In this document: positions 11,985-22,669 of the stretch, piece after piece | How positions within the stretch are numbered: position 1 is the first letter of the stretch | Layout: every line of letters starts with the position of its first letter | Assembly (NCBI RefSeq): GCF_019320115.1 | Contig: NC_089584.1 | Span: forward strand, 58,710,852-58,774,851 | Origin: Miscanthus floridulus | Taxonomy: Eukaryota; Streptophyta; Magnoliopsida; Poales; Poaceae | Direction of reading: 5' to 3' | DNA length: 64,000 nucleotides | Notes under the pieces: model-generated | Told to the model about the DNA's origin: nothing | What the model saw: only the letters and a program-made list of their open reading frames with translations | The model's database searches: none | Translations under genes and position numbers: made by a program

Positions 11985-14964
11985 GCGTCCCTTGCTCGGT
12001 ACTTCCGTAGCTACCGTGCCCAGTCCACGCCGTCGCCGTGGTCCGCTGCCGCCATGGCATCCCAGCTCCAGTCCGCCCACGCCGATCGTCGTGCTGCGCC
12101 AACTGCGGGTGCTCTGTGGCCGATCGTCGCTGGACCGCTGCCCTACCGAGCGCCTCCTCTCTGCCATCGTCTGCTTCCGCCAGGCTGCTGCACCTTGCCA
12201 CAGCACGTGTAGTGCCATGTCCACTGACACCCGCGCGCACGGTCAGGTTTGGTGTTGCCCCTGTGCCGTGCTCTTCTTTGTGAAGGTAGAAGAGGGTGAG
12301 AAATCCAAGCAAAAACTTTGTACAGGGTTCTTTACGCAAATATGTGACCCATTTAAATAGTGTCCAGGATTTCGAGTTGAATAGAGGTAACAGTAGGGTC
12401 ATTTTTGCAAAAACGCCAGCACACCCTGGGCTTCCCAGTTGGGCTGGCTGGTTGGGCCGCCGGCCTCCTTTGTGGGCCGTCTGGCCGGCCTGCTCTTGCG
12501 TCGCTGGGCCACACACATGTTGTTCTCCGTGCTTGGGCCACCACCTACGTTGGGCCGGCTTGCCGTTGGCTGCTGGGCCGCTCGCACCCATCCCCGTGTT
12601 GCGCTGCGTCGCCGTTGTTGGGCCGCTGCCCCGCTCCAGGTCGCTTGGGCCGCTGGCCGTGCGCGCGCCTGTGGGCCGCACATTCGCCTGGGCTGCTGGG
12701 CCAGTTTAGTGCCGTCGGCCCCTTTTCTTTTTGAGGTAAATTCTAAATTAGCTTATAAAGTAAACTTATAAAATTCGTAGAAAGTCATAGAAAAATTATA
12801 AAAATGTCAAACAAGTTTTGTTAGTCTCCTAAAATTATGCTCTACCTGTTAGTATATTTTGTTCACATAGTTTGGTAATATTTTGGAGAGCTATATAATT
12901 AATCTAAGATACTTAATATTATAAAAATATAAACTTGTAGAAACTTTCATGATAAATTGGTAATAGTATTGGATCTAAAATCTTTACAGTAGGTTCCTAG
13001 CAATATTAGCTGTTCACCGTAATTTTTGTAGCTCTAGAATAATTAGTTGCTAGATAAATAATGATGTCCTATTGCGAATAAAGAAATACCGTTGGTGTAT
13101 ATAACTAAAAGAATTGTTGAGAAATAATGTCTTATGCGACAACATGGATATGTAGCCTAAGTATGGTCGTTGTTAGAACTAGCTCATTAACTTGAGAGGC
13201 GTAAGTCGTATTTTATGAGTCACGATTATAGTTGATTAATTACATCTTTGCATTGCATCGCATGCCTATCATATAGGTACGATGATGGATCAACGGATCG
13301 ATCGAAGGATGATTGGAAATCCAAAGATGGTATAATGGTATTCTCTCCAGAAGATGATGCAATGGGCTTTCTATTCAGTTGATGGTGGATTATCCGAAGA
13401 TGCAGATACTAACTTTTAATATATATCTTACCCAGGCAAGCTCCGGTGCATAACCCCTACTTTTATGCAGTTTAAATTATATTTGTGCATTAAGTTTTAA
13501 GGAGTTGAATGAAACCCACTTGCATATATATCTTTATCCTATGAGTCTTACTAGTATGATAGGATCGTGTAGATTGCTATGCTACAGGACTCCGGTAGAA
13601 GTCGAGTGATTGCCCATCACTCGCGAGATATAGGAAATATATTATTAGATTATTATCACTTGGAAAACATAAAAATGGTGGAAAGGAAAAGTGGTGATCG
13701 GGCAGGGATATGGTTTGGGTATTGGTGGGTGTAAGAGGTTGTGTCGCCGTGGACACGAGGCATAGCTTGGTTACACTGTTTTCCCTGTCTGGTCGGTTAA
13801 GGACCGATCGTTGCATAAGGCATCTAGGCAAGTCATTGACTTATTATCCTGAGCACATACTTGGGTATGGGCGCTTGGAAGACTTATTGCTATCTTGTCG
13901 TGGATTCGGCTCTTTCTAGACCGACTGTCAGGGTTTTATTTTGGTGGAGGAGGTCCTTGCACCGCACTGAGTCCGGAACTCAGGGGCGGGGGCTTGGAGT
14001 CCTAGTTTGGACGGGGACCTGGACACCCAGGACAGAAGAGTGATGGGTTGCTCCTGCTTGTGCCTTGTGTACAAGCGGGGCGTGTATTTTCGGGGTACCC
14101 AGCTAGGGGCATTGATTTGCGAATCGCCGGACGATCCGGTACGGCTTGTCTCATGTTTAGCATCATAGTAAGAATTGAAAGATGAAAGATGGAAGATGGA
14201 AAAAGGAAATCTGATTGCTTACCACCTACTTGAAAGTAGCACAGGTGCTTACATAGAATGGTTAGTTAATGAACAAATGCGACTACTAATAAAAATCGAA
14301 TATAAGGACGCACGCTTAGTAATGCTTCCTGCAAATGCAATAAACCCACAAGCCAGATAGCCTTGCATATCCTTGGAGTCTTTTCTTTCCTCCTGTCGGG
14401 TAAGTCTTACTGAGTACAATTGAGTACTCAGGGTTTTATTCCCCCTGTTGCAGGTGACAAGTGGATGCTTGAGCTGACCTTTGTGTGTGGATACCTCCTG
14501 GTGGGCTCAGCGAGGATTCCTTTACGCTATGATCGTAGTTGTTATTTATAACTCTCACCAAATGCTTTTATAAAGGAAAGTTTCATAATCTGTTGTCGTT
14601 GTTTATATATCAAAACATCATCATGCCATGAATAGATAATTATTTCCGCTGTAATTCTGATCACATATTTATATTCCATTGTTCCATTAAGTTGATCATA
14701 ACTCTGATAATAAGATTTCATTCCGCTATTATTAATAAATATTATGCTCTGATGTTGTATTAAAAGTGATGTAAGAGATGGTTCAGAATGATGTAAGCTT
14801 TATTCTCTCATTTGTGGTCCTGATGGCAAAAATGTGGATTTTCAGGTTCTCCCCTGGGTGTGCTCGATGGAACCGAGTAATTTAGTGTTCTCCTTTGGGT
14901 GCTTAGTGTCTAATAGAAGACAAGCACTCCTAGGAGGCATTAGAATAGGTGGTTCTGCCACAGG

Positions 14965-14976
14965 TGGTATCAAAGC
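14965..14976 (+). other. Primer binding site of LARD copy 1 (tRNA-iMet type)
   Basis: TGGTATCAAAGC follows the LTR end (CA) after two bases. It matches the TGGTATCAGAGC-type site complementary to the 3' end of initiator tRNA-Met, used by many plant LTR retrotransposons. LARD copy 2 has TGGTATTAGAGTG at the equivalent place. Confidence 0.8.
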
Positions 14977-15736
14977 GCAAATGAGGAAATAAGGCTTCGA
15001 AAACTTTTCTAAACTAAAATTTGACAACCCATTTTTGCAAAAAGTTAGGACAATTGCATGTGAAGTTATATAAATAACCCTATTACTATAGTTATGTATC
15101 CAGGATAGATGGCACTTTGCTAACATAGATAGGCTTAATCAATTTTTCTGCAGGTACACTAACTCGAGCATAGTCCGATAGTATCGACTAGCTACAGGGA
15201 GAGAATGATGTGCCAAAAATCTGAGAACGATTGCCCTATATGCTGGCAACAGTGAGAGGACATATAGGACGTGCATTCATGCATATCCTGTTTGTGCATT
15301 GTAGTGACGTATTGCTGGTAGATACGCTATCCTTAGGTGTCACGCGTGTCGTATTGTGCACGACTGACTCATTCTTGTTTCAGAGTTAGGTCTGCACGGT
15401 GGCTTCGTGCTCCACGTTCACCCATGGTTCACGCCGGTCATGACCCACGTCTCTCCGTACCTCTTTTTGGTGCTCTTGTCGGACCCTCACCCTGCAGTTG
15501 TACTAGCCAGTAATGGCATCGCACGTCGCTCGCCTCGAACGCGTGGAATTTGGTCGATTCGTCATAGTAATCCCTCACGGGAACCCTAGTGAACCACGCC
15601 AGGACCACTGAACGCTCTGCCTTTATATGTAGAGTCTGGCTTAGCCATTGGTACCACCACTCGGCACACTTTAGCTCGCTTAGCTTTTCCTTTGAGTCTG
15701 CTTTTCGCTTAGCCTTCCTTGCAACCACCGCCAGAG
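14977..15736 (+). other. LARD copy 1 untranslated leader
   Basis: About 760 bp between the primer site and the internal ORF. No long ORF on the sense strand resembles gag. The same spacing and recognisable similarity occur in copy 2 (52979-53630, opposite strand), so the leader is a conserved part of the family. Confidence 0.6.
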
Positions 15737-16576
15737 ATGGCAGGAGCCTGGGTTAGTACTTACTGCCTAAACGTTGAGGGTTTTCCTAGAATCCTGCATG
15801 CCACCCTGTAAAAGCTCGGAATCGAAGATCATCCTGAGTATGAGGGCCATGAGTATGAGGAGCATGGCACCGAGCGGTGTGAGGTTACCGTCTATATCAG
15901 GAAGAGTGAAGAGTTCCCTGACCTCACAGAAGCCTGGAGTGTGACCGCAATCGGCTTTCGCTTTGTCGACACCTACCAGGTTGTGGCCCACAAAGCCTTG
16001 TGGTATCTCTGCCAGATCTATGAGGAGCCCATTGCCCGTACCCCCATGCGGTTCTTTCCTCCTTTGGACAAGAATCGGTGGGCATGGAGGGCTCGCATGG
16101 AGGCTTTGCAAGGGTGGGATGCGCAAGAGGATAGTCCCACTGTGGTGCACTTGACCACATACCTGCTCGCTCTAGATGAGCAGTATGACCGACAAGCCTT
16201 GGAACTGAGGAGCTGCCTCCATCGAGCCGAAGAAGCCAAGATCTTCAACCGAATGCTCTAGGTGCAGCTCGCCGAAGCGCATGCTAGCGCTGTAGCTGCT
16301 GAGAGCCGGGAGACTGCCATGTTGGAAGCCCTGAAGGAGGCTGAAGATCGGCATGTCCATCAGCTATGGGTGGCCTATCTGGTCACTAGGGCTGAGCGGA
16401 GGACACTGGCTGCCAAAAGGTAGGATGCCCCAATCTTGGAAGGGATCCCTATCCACCCGCCAAAGAGAAGAAGAACCGGTGATGCAGCACCGCCAGCACC
16501 TCCACCCTCAGAAGTGTCAGAAGTCGAGCTCTTGATTCCTCTCACTCAGCCATTGCCACGAGAAGATGTAGATTAG
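15737..16576 (+). pseudogene. Conserved LARD internal ORF (about 279 codons), function unknown
   Basis: Reading from MAGAWVSTYCLN at 15737, one frame runs to a TAG at 16574-16576 with only three in-frame stops, at about codons 25, 174 and 230. In copy 2 (52978 downward, minus strand) all three positions are Gln codons (ATLQKL, MLQVQL, KRQGPL), so they are C-to-T changes. Visible parts are an N-terminal globular region with RCEVTVYI and AIGFRFVDTYQVV, a PMRFFPPLDKN segment, WRARMEALQG, then an Ala/Glu-rich likely coiled coil (about residues 140-225) and a Pro-rich, acidic tail. It has no retroviral gag zinc knuckle. I do not recognise a characterised function. Its preservation in two diverged elements suggests selection during element spread, perhaps as a packaging or gag-like protein, which is speculative. 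Confidence 0.7.
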
Positions 16577-18378
16577 TTGCCTTGGGATGCTATACCCGTA
16601 GTAGTAGTGTTTTTCGTCGCTGTCCTTCATATTGTACTCTTGCCATTGTTGTTCATCCGTAGTTGTTGAGATCGTCCACCAGTAGGGAAGGTGAATGCTA
16701 TATCGTGCATGGGAGCCTAAATGCAGGTATGATGTACCCATATAAGACCGTTGGAACATGTATTTTATTTAGTTCACTATGTTTATTGCGTTCATCTATC
16801 CTCAGTTCGTTAGACATGCTTAAAGTTTTCCAGGGTGATATTAAGCTGTTTACAAGAGAAGTTGACATTCAGATGCCAGCAGATCAGCAGTGATTGGATA
16901 ATATTGGACACTGTATCGACTAATTGTGGATGTCCTAGTAGAACACTTGAATCTCTTTAAAACAAATCCGCCGTTGGATTTGAATTCCTTGTCCCTTGTT
17001 GTGAAGGGAACCTTTGTTGTTTACATTTTTTCCTTGCAATACTCCCCTTATCATGTGGTCTATGACCCCACCGCCTTTATGGCGTGTAAATTGGTAATAG
17101 TTTCCTGGTTAGAAGCTTGTGGTGCCACGACGAAACTGAGGGCTCCCTGTGGAACAGCTGCCACATGGTGACACTGCTCAGCACACGCTGGTATCGAGGT
17201 TGTTGACCAAGTACCTTTACCAAGTTACACCACCATACCACTTTTGCTATAAATTTTCTCCTTGGAAATAATCGGGTGTTCAAACGGGAAATCCACAACA
17301 GGTTGATGCAGAAGTGTTCTCTCTAGTAACCAAGAGGAGATGGTTTTGGAGGAAGAAAGTATGACATGGTCTCAGTCTACATGAAAGACGGATCGGGTTA
17401 AGTAAAGGAAAGAAAAAGGAAGAGTAGTAGGGAAGGTTAGCCGTGGGTAGTCGTAAAAAGTCTGAGTGGACGTCATGTCATAAGCCCAATGTTTAGTTGA
17501 CCGCACTACGCATGCTGGGTCACTTCGCTATGTGCCCTGCGAACGCTGTCTGTATCGGGCGTGTAGCACCCTGTTTTTGCGTGGCCGCGGCATCGCGCTG
17601 CACTCGCTATCCTTGAGCACTGTGCACTTTTCCTTTTTTTGGCGTCCGGTCGGCTCTCGGCTCCCATGCCTTCGTCCTCGTACCGGGCCCCCTTCCCCTC
17701 CCTCCTTTCTTCTTTGGTGAACATGGTCGCCCACACGCCTGCCTCGTCGAGCGGACCCCTTTCCCCTCTTCTCTCCTTTATTTTCCATCCGCTCGCCTAT
17801 GTAGGGAGCGCACCAGGGCCGTGTTTATCCCCACAGCATGAACCATCTATGTATCCCATCCATGCCGCCTCCGCTTCCAGTGTGTTGCGCCCCACCTTCG
17901 TTCGCCTCTATAAAATACCCTTGGTCCTTGTTCTTCTTCTTCTTCCCCATCCACTTCAATCCGAGCATAGCTACGAGATCCAGTCGCCATTGTGAAACTA
18001 GGTTCGTTAGTCTGAGGATGGTGTAATCTGAGGAGAAGAAAGGATCCGGATCATCGAAGAAGTTCAAGTTCCTATTTTGGGTAGTCAATCTTAGGGTTCA
18101 CGATGTTTTACTTCTCAGTCGACTGTTTCTAGATCTGTTGGTGCTACGCCATGTTTTGGATAATCATCTTCTTGTTGTTTCTCCATTGTCCTCGTCTATC
18201 TCGACTTCTGGAATAGGTCTCGGTTGTACTAGGTTGCTCTTAACCATGTATCCCGAGATCCCCGCGTGGTTCAGTATTCGAAGTCGTGTAATCTTTCGTG
18301 TAATCCCTGGTCTATGAAATGTAATCGTGTTTCCCCTCTTCTGGTTCTTGCTTCGAATCTTGGGTCGAGATTCTTTTT
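16577..18378 (+). other. LARD copy 1 3' internal region
   Basis: About 1.8 kb without a coding frame. Segments around 17185-17260 and 18028-18250 are clearly related to copy 2 (51400-51540 and 50787-51010, opposite strand). It contains a TATA-like box near 17910 and a pyrimidine-rich leader-like stretch after it. Confidence 0.6.
17909..17918 (+). promoter_or_regulatory. Conserved internal TATA-like box in LARD 3' region
   Basis: CTATAAAATACCC is followed by a CTTCTTCTTCTTC-like pyrimidine stretch resembling a plant promoter and 5' leader. LARD copy 2 has CTATAAGATGCCC at the matching place (near 51210, minus strand) while surrounding sequence has diverged. A role as an internal promoter is inferred. 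Confidence 0.4.
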
Positions 18379-18391
18379 AAGGGGGGTTGAT
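18379..18391 (+). other. Polypurine tract of LARD copy 1
   Basis: AAGGGGGGTTGAT immediately precedes TGTAACACC at 18392, the expected place for the plus-strand primer next to a 3' LTR. Confidence 0.75.
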
Positions 18392-18786
18392 TGTAACACC
18401 CCCGATGTTACGATCTCGTTTAGCACCGCAATTTAGGCCTAAGAAAAATTTTCGAATCAAGTTTTTCTCGGGTTTTAATTTAAAACGTACTTGAGGCGAT
18501 AATAGAATCCTGTGTGACGTAGTTTCGCGGACTCAAATAAACGTCCAGGTTAAATTCCAGTGCATAAAAAAATACTTAGGAATGTCGAACAATAATCCTA
18601 GCAAAAAAAATAGCGAACGGTTCGTTCTAGTAGATTAAGCAGGAAAAACAACTTTTATAAATAAAATAAAATCCATTAATAAATAGAACGATATACATAT
18701 ATATAGCGTTTAAATCAAATTTAAATTTGAGCCTTGCTGAAATTTTCCTGTGCCTAGACGTTACAATTTGTGTAAATTAATAAACC

Positions 18787-18788
<2 letters not shown>

Positions 18789-18849
<61 letters not shown>
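18789..18849. repeat. (TA)n microsatellite in the LARD 3' LTR
   Basis: About 30 TA repeats, at the position equivalent to the run in the 5' LTR. Confidence 0.95.
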
Positions 18850-19384
18850 CTATGACTCTATAGCAAAGTGCTGAAACGAGCTCCATTGTTGATTGGACGT
18901 TTTGTTGCCTGCTCTGCTCATTACTGTTCATGTCCAGCGCCCCTACTGCCTGCCTTGGCTTTATATCTGCGCTGCACTGAGTGGAGGTCTTCTCTCGCGC
19001 TGTCCCTTCTCTCTTGCGTCCTTTTCACTGTGAGTCTGGGTAGCCGTGTTGCTTTCGTGACTTTTACTCCAGTCACGGACCAGACCAACGGTGAAAAATT
19101 TTCACTACCTATAAATCCTATATATGTATTCTACCACTCGCTTTTTGTCAATAATAATGTTTACCTCGGCCTGCCGTGCCCATGCCGATTGCCAACCAAT
19201 CATGTACGTACACAGGTACTAGTACAGAGGAGAAATGGATGGCGTGAATGCTGCAGCTGCTGCTTTTTACTCGGCACTGCTCTGTTCCACCTCTGCTCCT
19301 CGAGTTCAACCCAGTGCATTTAACCAGGAGCGAGCCCCTCAGCTTCTCTCATAACCCGATTTCCTTTTCTGTCCAACACCACCG

Positions 19385-19916
19385 ATGGCCGCCGCTCTCT
19401 GCCATGTATTGCCGTTCTTGCTGCTAGCACTGACGGCGCCACCAGCGGCTACCTCGGCCTCTTCAACTCCTCGGACTCCACCATAGCCAAGAACAGGTCC
19501 ACGTCCACCGCCATTGTCGCCGTCAAGTTCGTCACCATGGCAAACCCGGAGTTCGCCGACTCCAGCGACAACCTCACATCGGCGTGGATCGACTACCGCA
19601 GCGCGGACCGCCGCCTGGAGGTGTTCCTGTGCTACACCGCGAACGCCAAGCCGTAGCGGCCGGTCCTCTCCGTCGCTGTTTTCTTCCCGGAGCTGCTCAA
19701 GGACTCGAGGAAGTTCAGCTACAAGGAGCTGAGCGCCGCCACCAGAGGGTTCCGCACAAGCAGAGTCCTCGGCAAGGGCGCGTTCGGGATTGTGTACAAG
19801 GCCGCCATGCCAGGCCCTGCCGCCACCACCTACGCCGTTAAGCGATCGACGAAGGCGCACCAGAGCTAGGGCGAGTTCGTCGACGAGCTGTCCGTCATCG
19901 CCTTGGCCTGCTCCCT
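19385..19916 (+). pseudogene. Captured L-type lectin receptor kinase (LecRK) fragment, 3' LTR copy
   Basis: This is the same truncated gene as at 11453-11984, with the same internal joins and the same TAG after NAKP, so the capture and its deletions predate duplication of the LTR. This copy keeps an intact glycine loop (LGKGAFGIVYKA) and reads AVKRSTKAHQS before a stop. Lectin pieces read SAWIDYRSADRRLEVFL. The matching LTR of LARD copy 2 shows no comparable sequence by eye. Confidence 0.8.
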
Positions 19917-21553
19917 GTGTCCCTTGCTCAGTACTTCCGTAGCTACCGCACCCAGTCCGCGCCGTCACCGTGGTCCGCTGCCGCCATGGCGTCCCAGCTC
20001 CAGTCTGCCCGCGCCGGTCATTGTGCCGCGCCAACTACAGGTGCTTCGTGGTCGACCGTCGCTGGACCGCTACCCTGCCGAGCGCCTCCTCCCTACCGTC
20101 GTCTGCTTCCGCGAGGCTGCTGCACCCTGCCCCGGCACGTGCAGCGCCATGTCCACCGATGCCTGCGCGCACGGTCAGGTCTGGTGTTGCCCCTGTGCCG
20201 TGCTCTGCTTTGTGAAGGTAGAAGAGGGTGAGAAATCGAAGCAAAAACTTTGTACTGGGTTCTTTACGCAAATATGTGACCCGTTTAAATAGTGTCCGGG
20301 ATCTCGAGTTGAATAGAGGTAATAGTAGGGTCATTTTTGCAAAAACGCCAGCACACCCTGGGCTTGCCAGTTGGGCTGGCTGGTTGGGCCGCCGACCTCC
20401 TTTGTGGGCCGTCTGGCCGGTGCTGTTCTCTGCGCTTGGGCCACCACCTGCGCTGGGCCGGCCTGCCGTTGGCTGCTGGGCCGCTCGCGCCTGTCCCCGT
20501 GTTGGGCTGCATCGCCGTTGCTAGGCCGCTGCCCCGCTCCCGGTCGCTTGGGCCACTGGCCGCGCGTGCGCCTGGGAGCCGCGCATTCGCCTGGGCTGCT
20601 GGGCTAGTTTAGTGTCGTCGGCCCCTTTTCTTTTTGAGGTAAATTCTAAATTAGCTTATAAAGTAAACTTATAAAATTCATAGAAAGTCGTAGAAAAATC
20701 ATAAAAATGTCAAACTAGTTTTGTTAGTCTCCTAAAATTATGCTCTACCTATTAGTATATTTTGTTCACATAGTTTGGTAATATTTTTGGAAGCTATATA
20801 ATTAATCTAAGATACTTAATATTATAAAAATATAAACTTGTAGGAACTTCCATGATAAATTGGTAATACTATTGGATCTGAAATCTTTAAAGTAGGTTCC
20901 TAGCAATATTAGCTGCTCACCGTAATTTTTGTAGCTCTAGAATAATTAGTTGCTAGATAAATAATGATGTCCTTTTACGAATAAAGAAACACCGTTGGTT
21001 TATATAACTAAAAGAATTGTTGAGAAATAATGTCTTATGCGACAACATGGATATGTAGCCTAAGTACGGTCGTCGTTAGAACTAGCTCGTTAACTTGAGA
21101 GGCGTAAGTCGTATTTTACGAGTCACGATTGATGTTGATTAATTACATCTTTACATTGCATCGCATGCATATTATATAGGTACGATGATAGATCAACAGA
21201 TCGATCGAAGGATAATTGGGAATCCGAAGATGGTGTAATGGTATTCTCTCCAGGAGATGATGCAATGGGCTTTCTATTCAGTTGATGGTGGATTATCTGA
21301 AGATGCAGATACTAACTTTTAATATATATCTTACCCAGGCAAGCCCTGGTGCATAACCCCTACTTTGCTGCAGTTTAAATTATATTTGTGCATTAAGTTT
21401 TAAGGAGTTGAATGAAACCACTTGCATATATATCTTTATCCTATTAGTCTTACTAGTATGACAGGATCGTGTAGATTGCTATGCTACAGGACTCCGGTAG
21501 AAGTCGAGTGATTGCCCGTCACTCGCAAGATATAGAAAATATATTATTGGATT

Positions 21554-21740
21554 TTGCAACGCTAAGCAGAAAAGCGTTGTCCAAAGCTTTACCCACGCAA
21601 GCGCCTGCAACGCCTCCCAACGGAAAAAAAAGTGTTGTTATTTCTGATATTGCAACTATTTTGGGCCTATTGCAACACTTTTGGAGCATTGAAACAGTGT
21701 CAAAATTTAGAAGTGCGCTTTGCGTAGTGTTGTTGTAGAA
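21554..21740. mobile_element. CACTA-like fragment with TTGCAACGC repeats
   Basis: TTGCAACGC, GCGTTG and GCAACAC boxes occur in both orientations. The right side ends GCGCTTTGCGTAGTG, whose complement starts CACTACGCAAAG, as in CACTA termini. Only one end is seen. It occupies the place where the LARD 3' LTR and the inner end of the Copia solo LTR have been lost. Confidence 0.35.
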
Positions 21741-21950
21741 ATTTTTATAGGTTATTCAACCCTCCTCTAGCCATTAGGATCTTTCACTGCCACTGCACGC
21801 CAGAGAGCGGCGACGGCGGCCGGAGGAGAGGCCGGGAGGGTGTAGAGCTTGGGCGACGGCGCGGTCGCCCCCAAGTCGCCCGTTGGGGGCGCTCCTGGCG
21901 TGGGCTGTGGTTGTCTCGTTCTCTTTGTTCCCGATCACACAACAAAACAT

Positions 21951-22358
21951 TTCTGTTTAAAATTTGGCCTAGAAAATCCAGGATCCGGCTCTCTCGGACA
22001 ATTTTGGCTATCACTTTGAACCTAATACAAGACTTCTAAACATGACCTAAGAGACCCTTCCTATTAGGCTGTCACATTCTTTTTGGACAAAAACAGTTCA
22101 GGATCTGTAGTGTTCAAGATATAGAGGAACTGTAGTGTTCAAGATATAGAGGAACTGTGGTACAGTTCAGGATCTTCATCATGTTCGTTAGGAAACTGGA
22201 TCTACTTCGTGTTACTACAACAAAAATGCAAGCAGACGATCAATCCAGTTGCGTACAGCATCCCAAAAATCTCAGGCATGACAGGAAGCATAGACTAATG
22301 GTACGAATAGCTATCGATTGTCTCTTGGGTATATCATCCAAGACCAAGTAAACATCTA
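21951..22358. other. intergenic, short local duplications
   Basis: No gene is recognised. A unit of about 34 bp containing GTGTTCAAGATATAGAGGAA is present twice at about 22106-22165. The part at 22176-22270 (TTCGTTAGGAAACTGGAT and following) is a diverged member of the array at 23085-23735. Confidence 0.5.
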
Positions 22359-22451
22359 CTCACTTTATTCCAAATTATAAGTTGTTTTAGGCTTTTCTAG
22401 ATACATAGCTTTTTCTATGCAAAATGTTTTATAATTTGGAACCGGAGTGAG
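22359..22451. mobile_element. Stowaway-like MITE
   Basis: The ends CTCACTTTATTCCAAATTAT and TTATAATTTGGAACCGGAGT pair imperfectly. The element is flanked by TA on both sides (22357-22358 and 22452-22453), as in Tc1/mariner-type Stowaway MITEs. The interior carries the common GGCTTTTCTAGATACATAGC segment. Length is about 93 bp. Confidence 0.8.
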
Positions 22452-22669
22452 TAGTTACTAACATATTTTTGTAAGTTTGTACAAAAACTATTTGTCAATC
22501 ACTTACTTATCTCTTCCAGGTCTTTTGTATGAATAAGGGTCCTCTCAACTTTACTCAGTATCTAAACTGAAATGTTGAATTGAAGTTGAATGCAATTCCC
22601 TGTCGTGAAATAATCGGGTTTGACTTTTGGATTCATGAACGATTCAAACATACACATTAGACTTGGTAT

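Larger units (their letters stand above)
10460..14962 (+). repeat. LARD copy 1, 5' LTR
   Basis: It begins TATAACACCCCCGGTG, where the 3' LTR has TGTAACACC, so the terminal TG has mutated to TA. It ends TTCTGCCACA just before the primer site. Its first 3.2 kb align along their length with 18392-21553; by eye about 8 differences occur in the first 150 bases. It contains a (TA)n run at 10854-10910, a lectin-kinase fragment at 11453-11984 and a GC-rich block to 12720. A 424-codon ORF on the opposite strand (12681-11407) is a composition artefact. Confidence 0.75.
10460..21553 (+). mobile_element. LARD copy 1: large non-autonomous LTR retrotransposon
   Basis: Layout: 5' LTR 10460-14962, Met-type primer site 14965-14976, internal ORF 15737-16576, polypurine tract 18379-18391, and 3' LTR from 18392, truncated at about 21553. 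There is no gag, protease, reverse transcriptase, RNase H or integrase. It sits inside a Copia solo LTR, with ACTAG at its left border. LTRs of about 4.5 kb starting TGTAACACC and a tRNA-Met primer site fit a derivative of large-LTR Gypsy (Del/Tekay-like) elements; that lineage link is inferred. A diverged relative in opposite orientation lies at 50787-58403. Confidence 0.75.
18392..21553 (+). repeat. LARD copy 1, 3' LTR (truncated)
   Basis: It starts TGTAACACCCCCGATG and parallels the 5' LTR until ATTATTGGATT at about 21553, where unrelated sequence rich in TTGCAAC begins. The last 1.3 kb of the LTR (equivalent to 13650-14962) is missing. Confidence 0.75.
8863..21786 (+). mobile_element. Copia (Maximus/SIRE-like) solo LTR, split by LARD copy 1
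   Basis: The LTR starts TGAAAG at 8863, followed by a TTTGGTTTTGGTAAATTGAT stretch typical of this lineage, and runs to 10459. It resumes at about 21741 with TTATTCAACCCTCCTCTAG and ends CTTTCA at 21786, so the ends form a 6-bp inverted repeat. Flanking 5-mers are CCGCC (8858-8862) and CTGCC (21787-21791), a target duplication with one mismatch. No internal Copia region is present, so it is a solo LTR left by LTR-LTR recombination. The 9340-9910 part is rich in GGTGCACCGCC-like repeats. Confidence 0.7.
7244..21928 (-). mobile_element. Unclassified retroposon (about 1.76 kb), interrupted by nested LTR elements
   Basis: Near-identical direct repeats of 21 and 22 bp (7223-7243 and 21929-21950, core GATCACACAACAAA) flank the element. 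On the minus strand its 3' end is GCGCGAAAAAG, a short A tail just before the repeat, and its 5' end is GC-rich. Once the nested Copia LTR (8863-21786) is removed, 7244-8862 and 21787-21928 join to about 1.76 kb. Long target duplications plus an A tail fit target-primed reverse transcription by LINE machinery. No reverse transcriptase is encoded, so it would be non-autonomous or a retrocopied transcript. Short minus-strand ORFs (7681-7322, 8771-8538) have no recognisable domain. Confidence 0.5.

Noticed and set aside
11407..12681. 424-codon ORF on the minus strand, the longest in the window
   Set aside because: It is antisense to the lectin-kinase fragment and the GC-rich LTR block. Its translation is compositionally biased without domains, and the 3' LTR copy breaks it into shorter frames.
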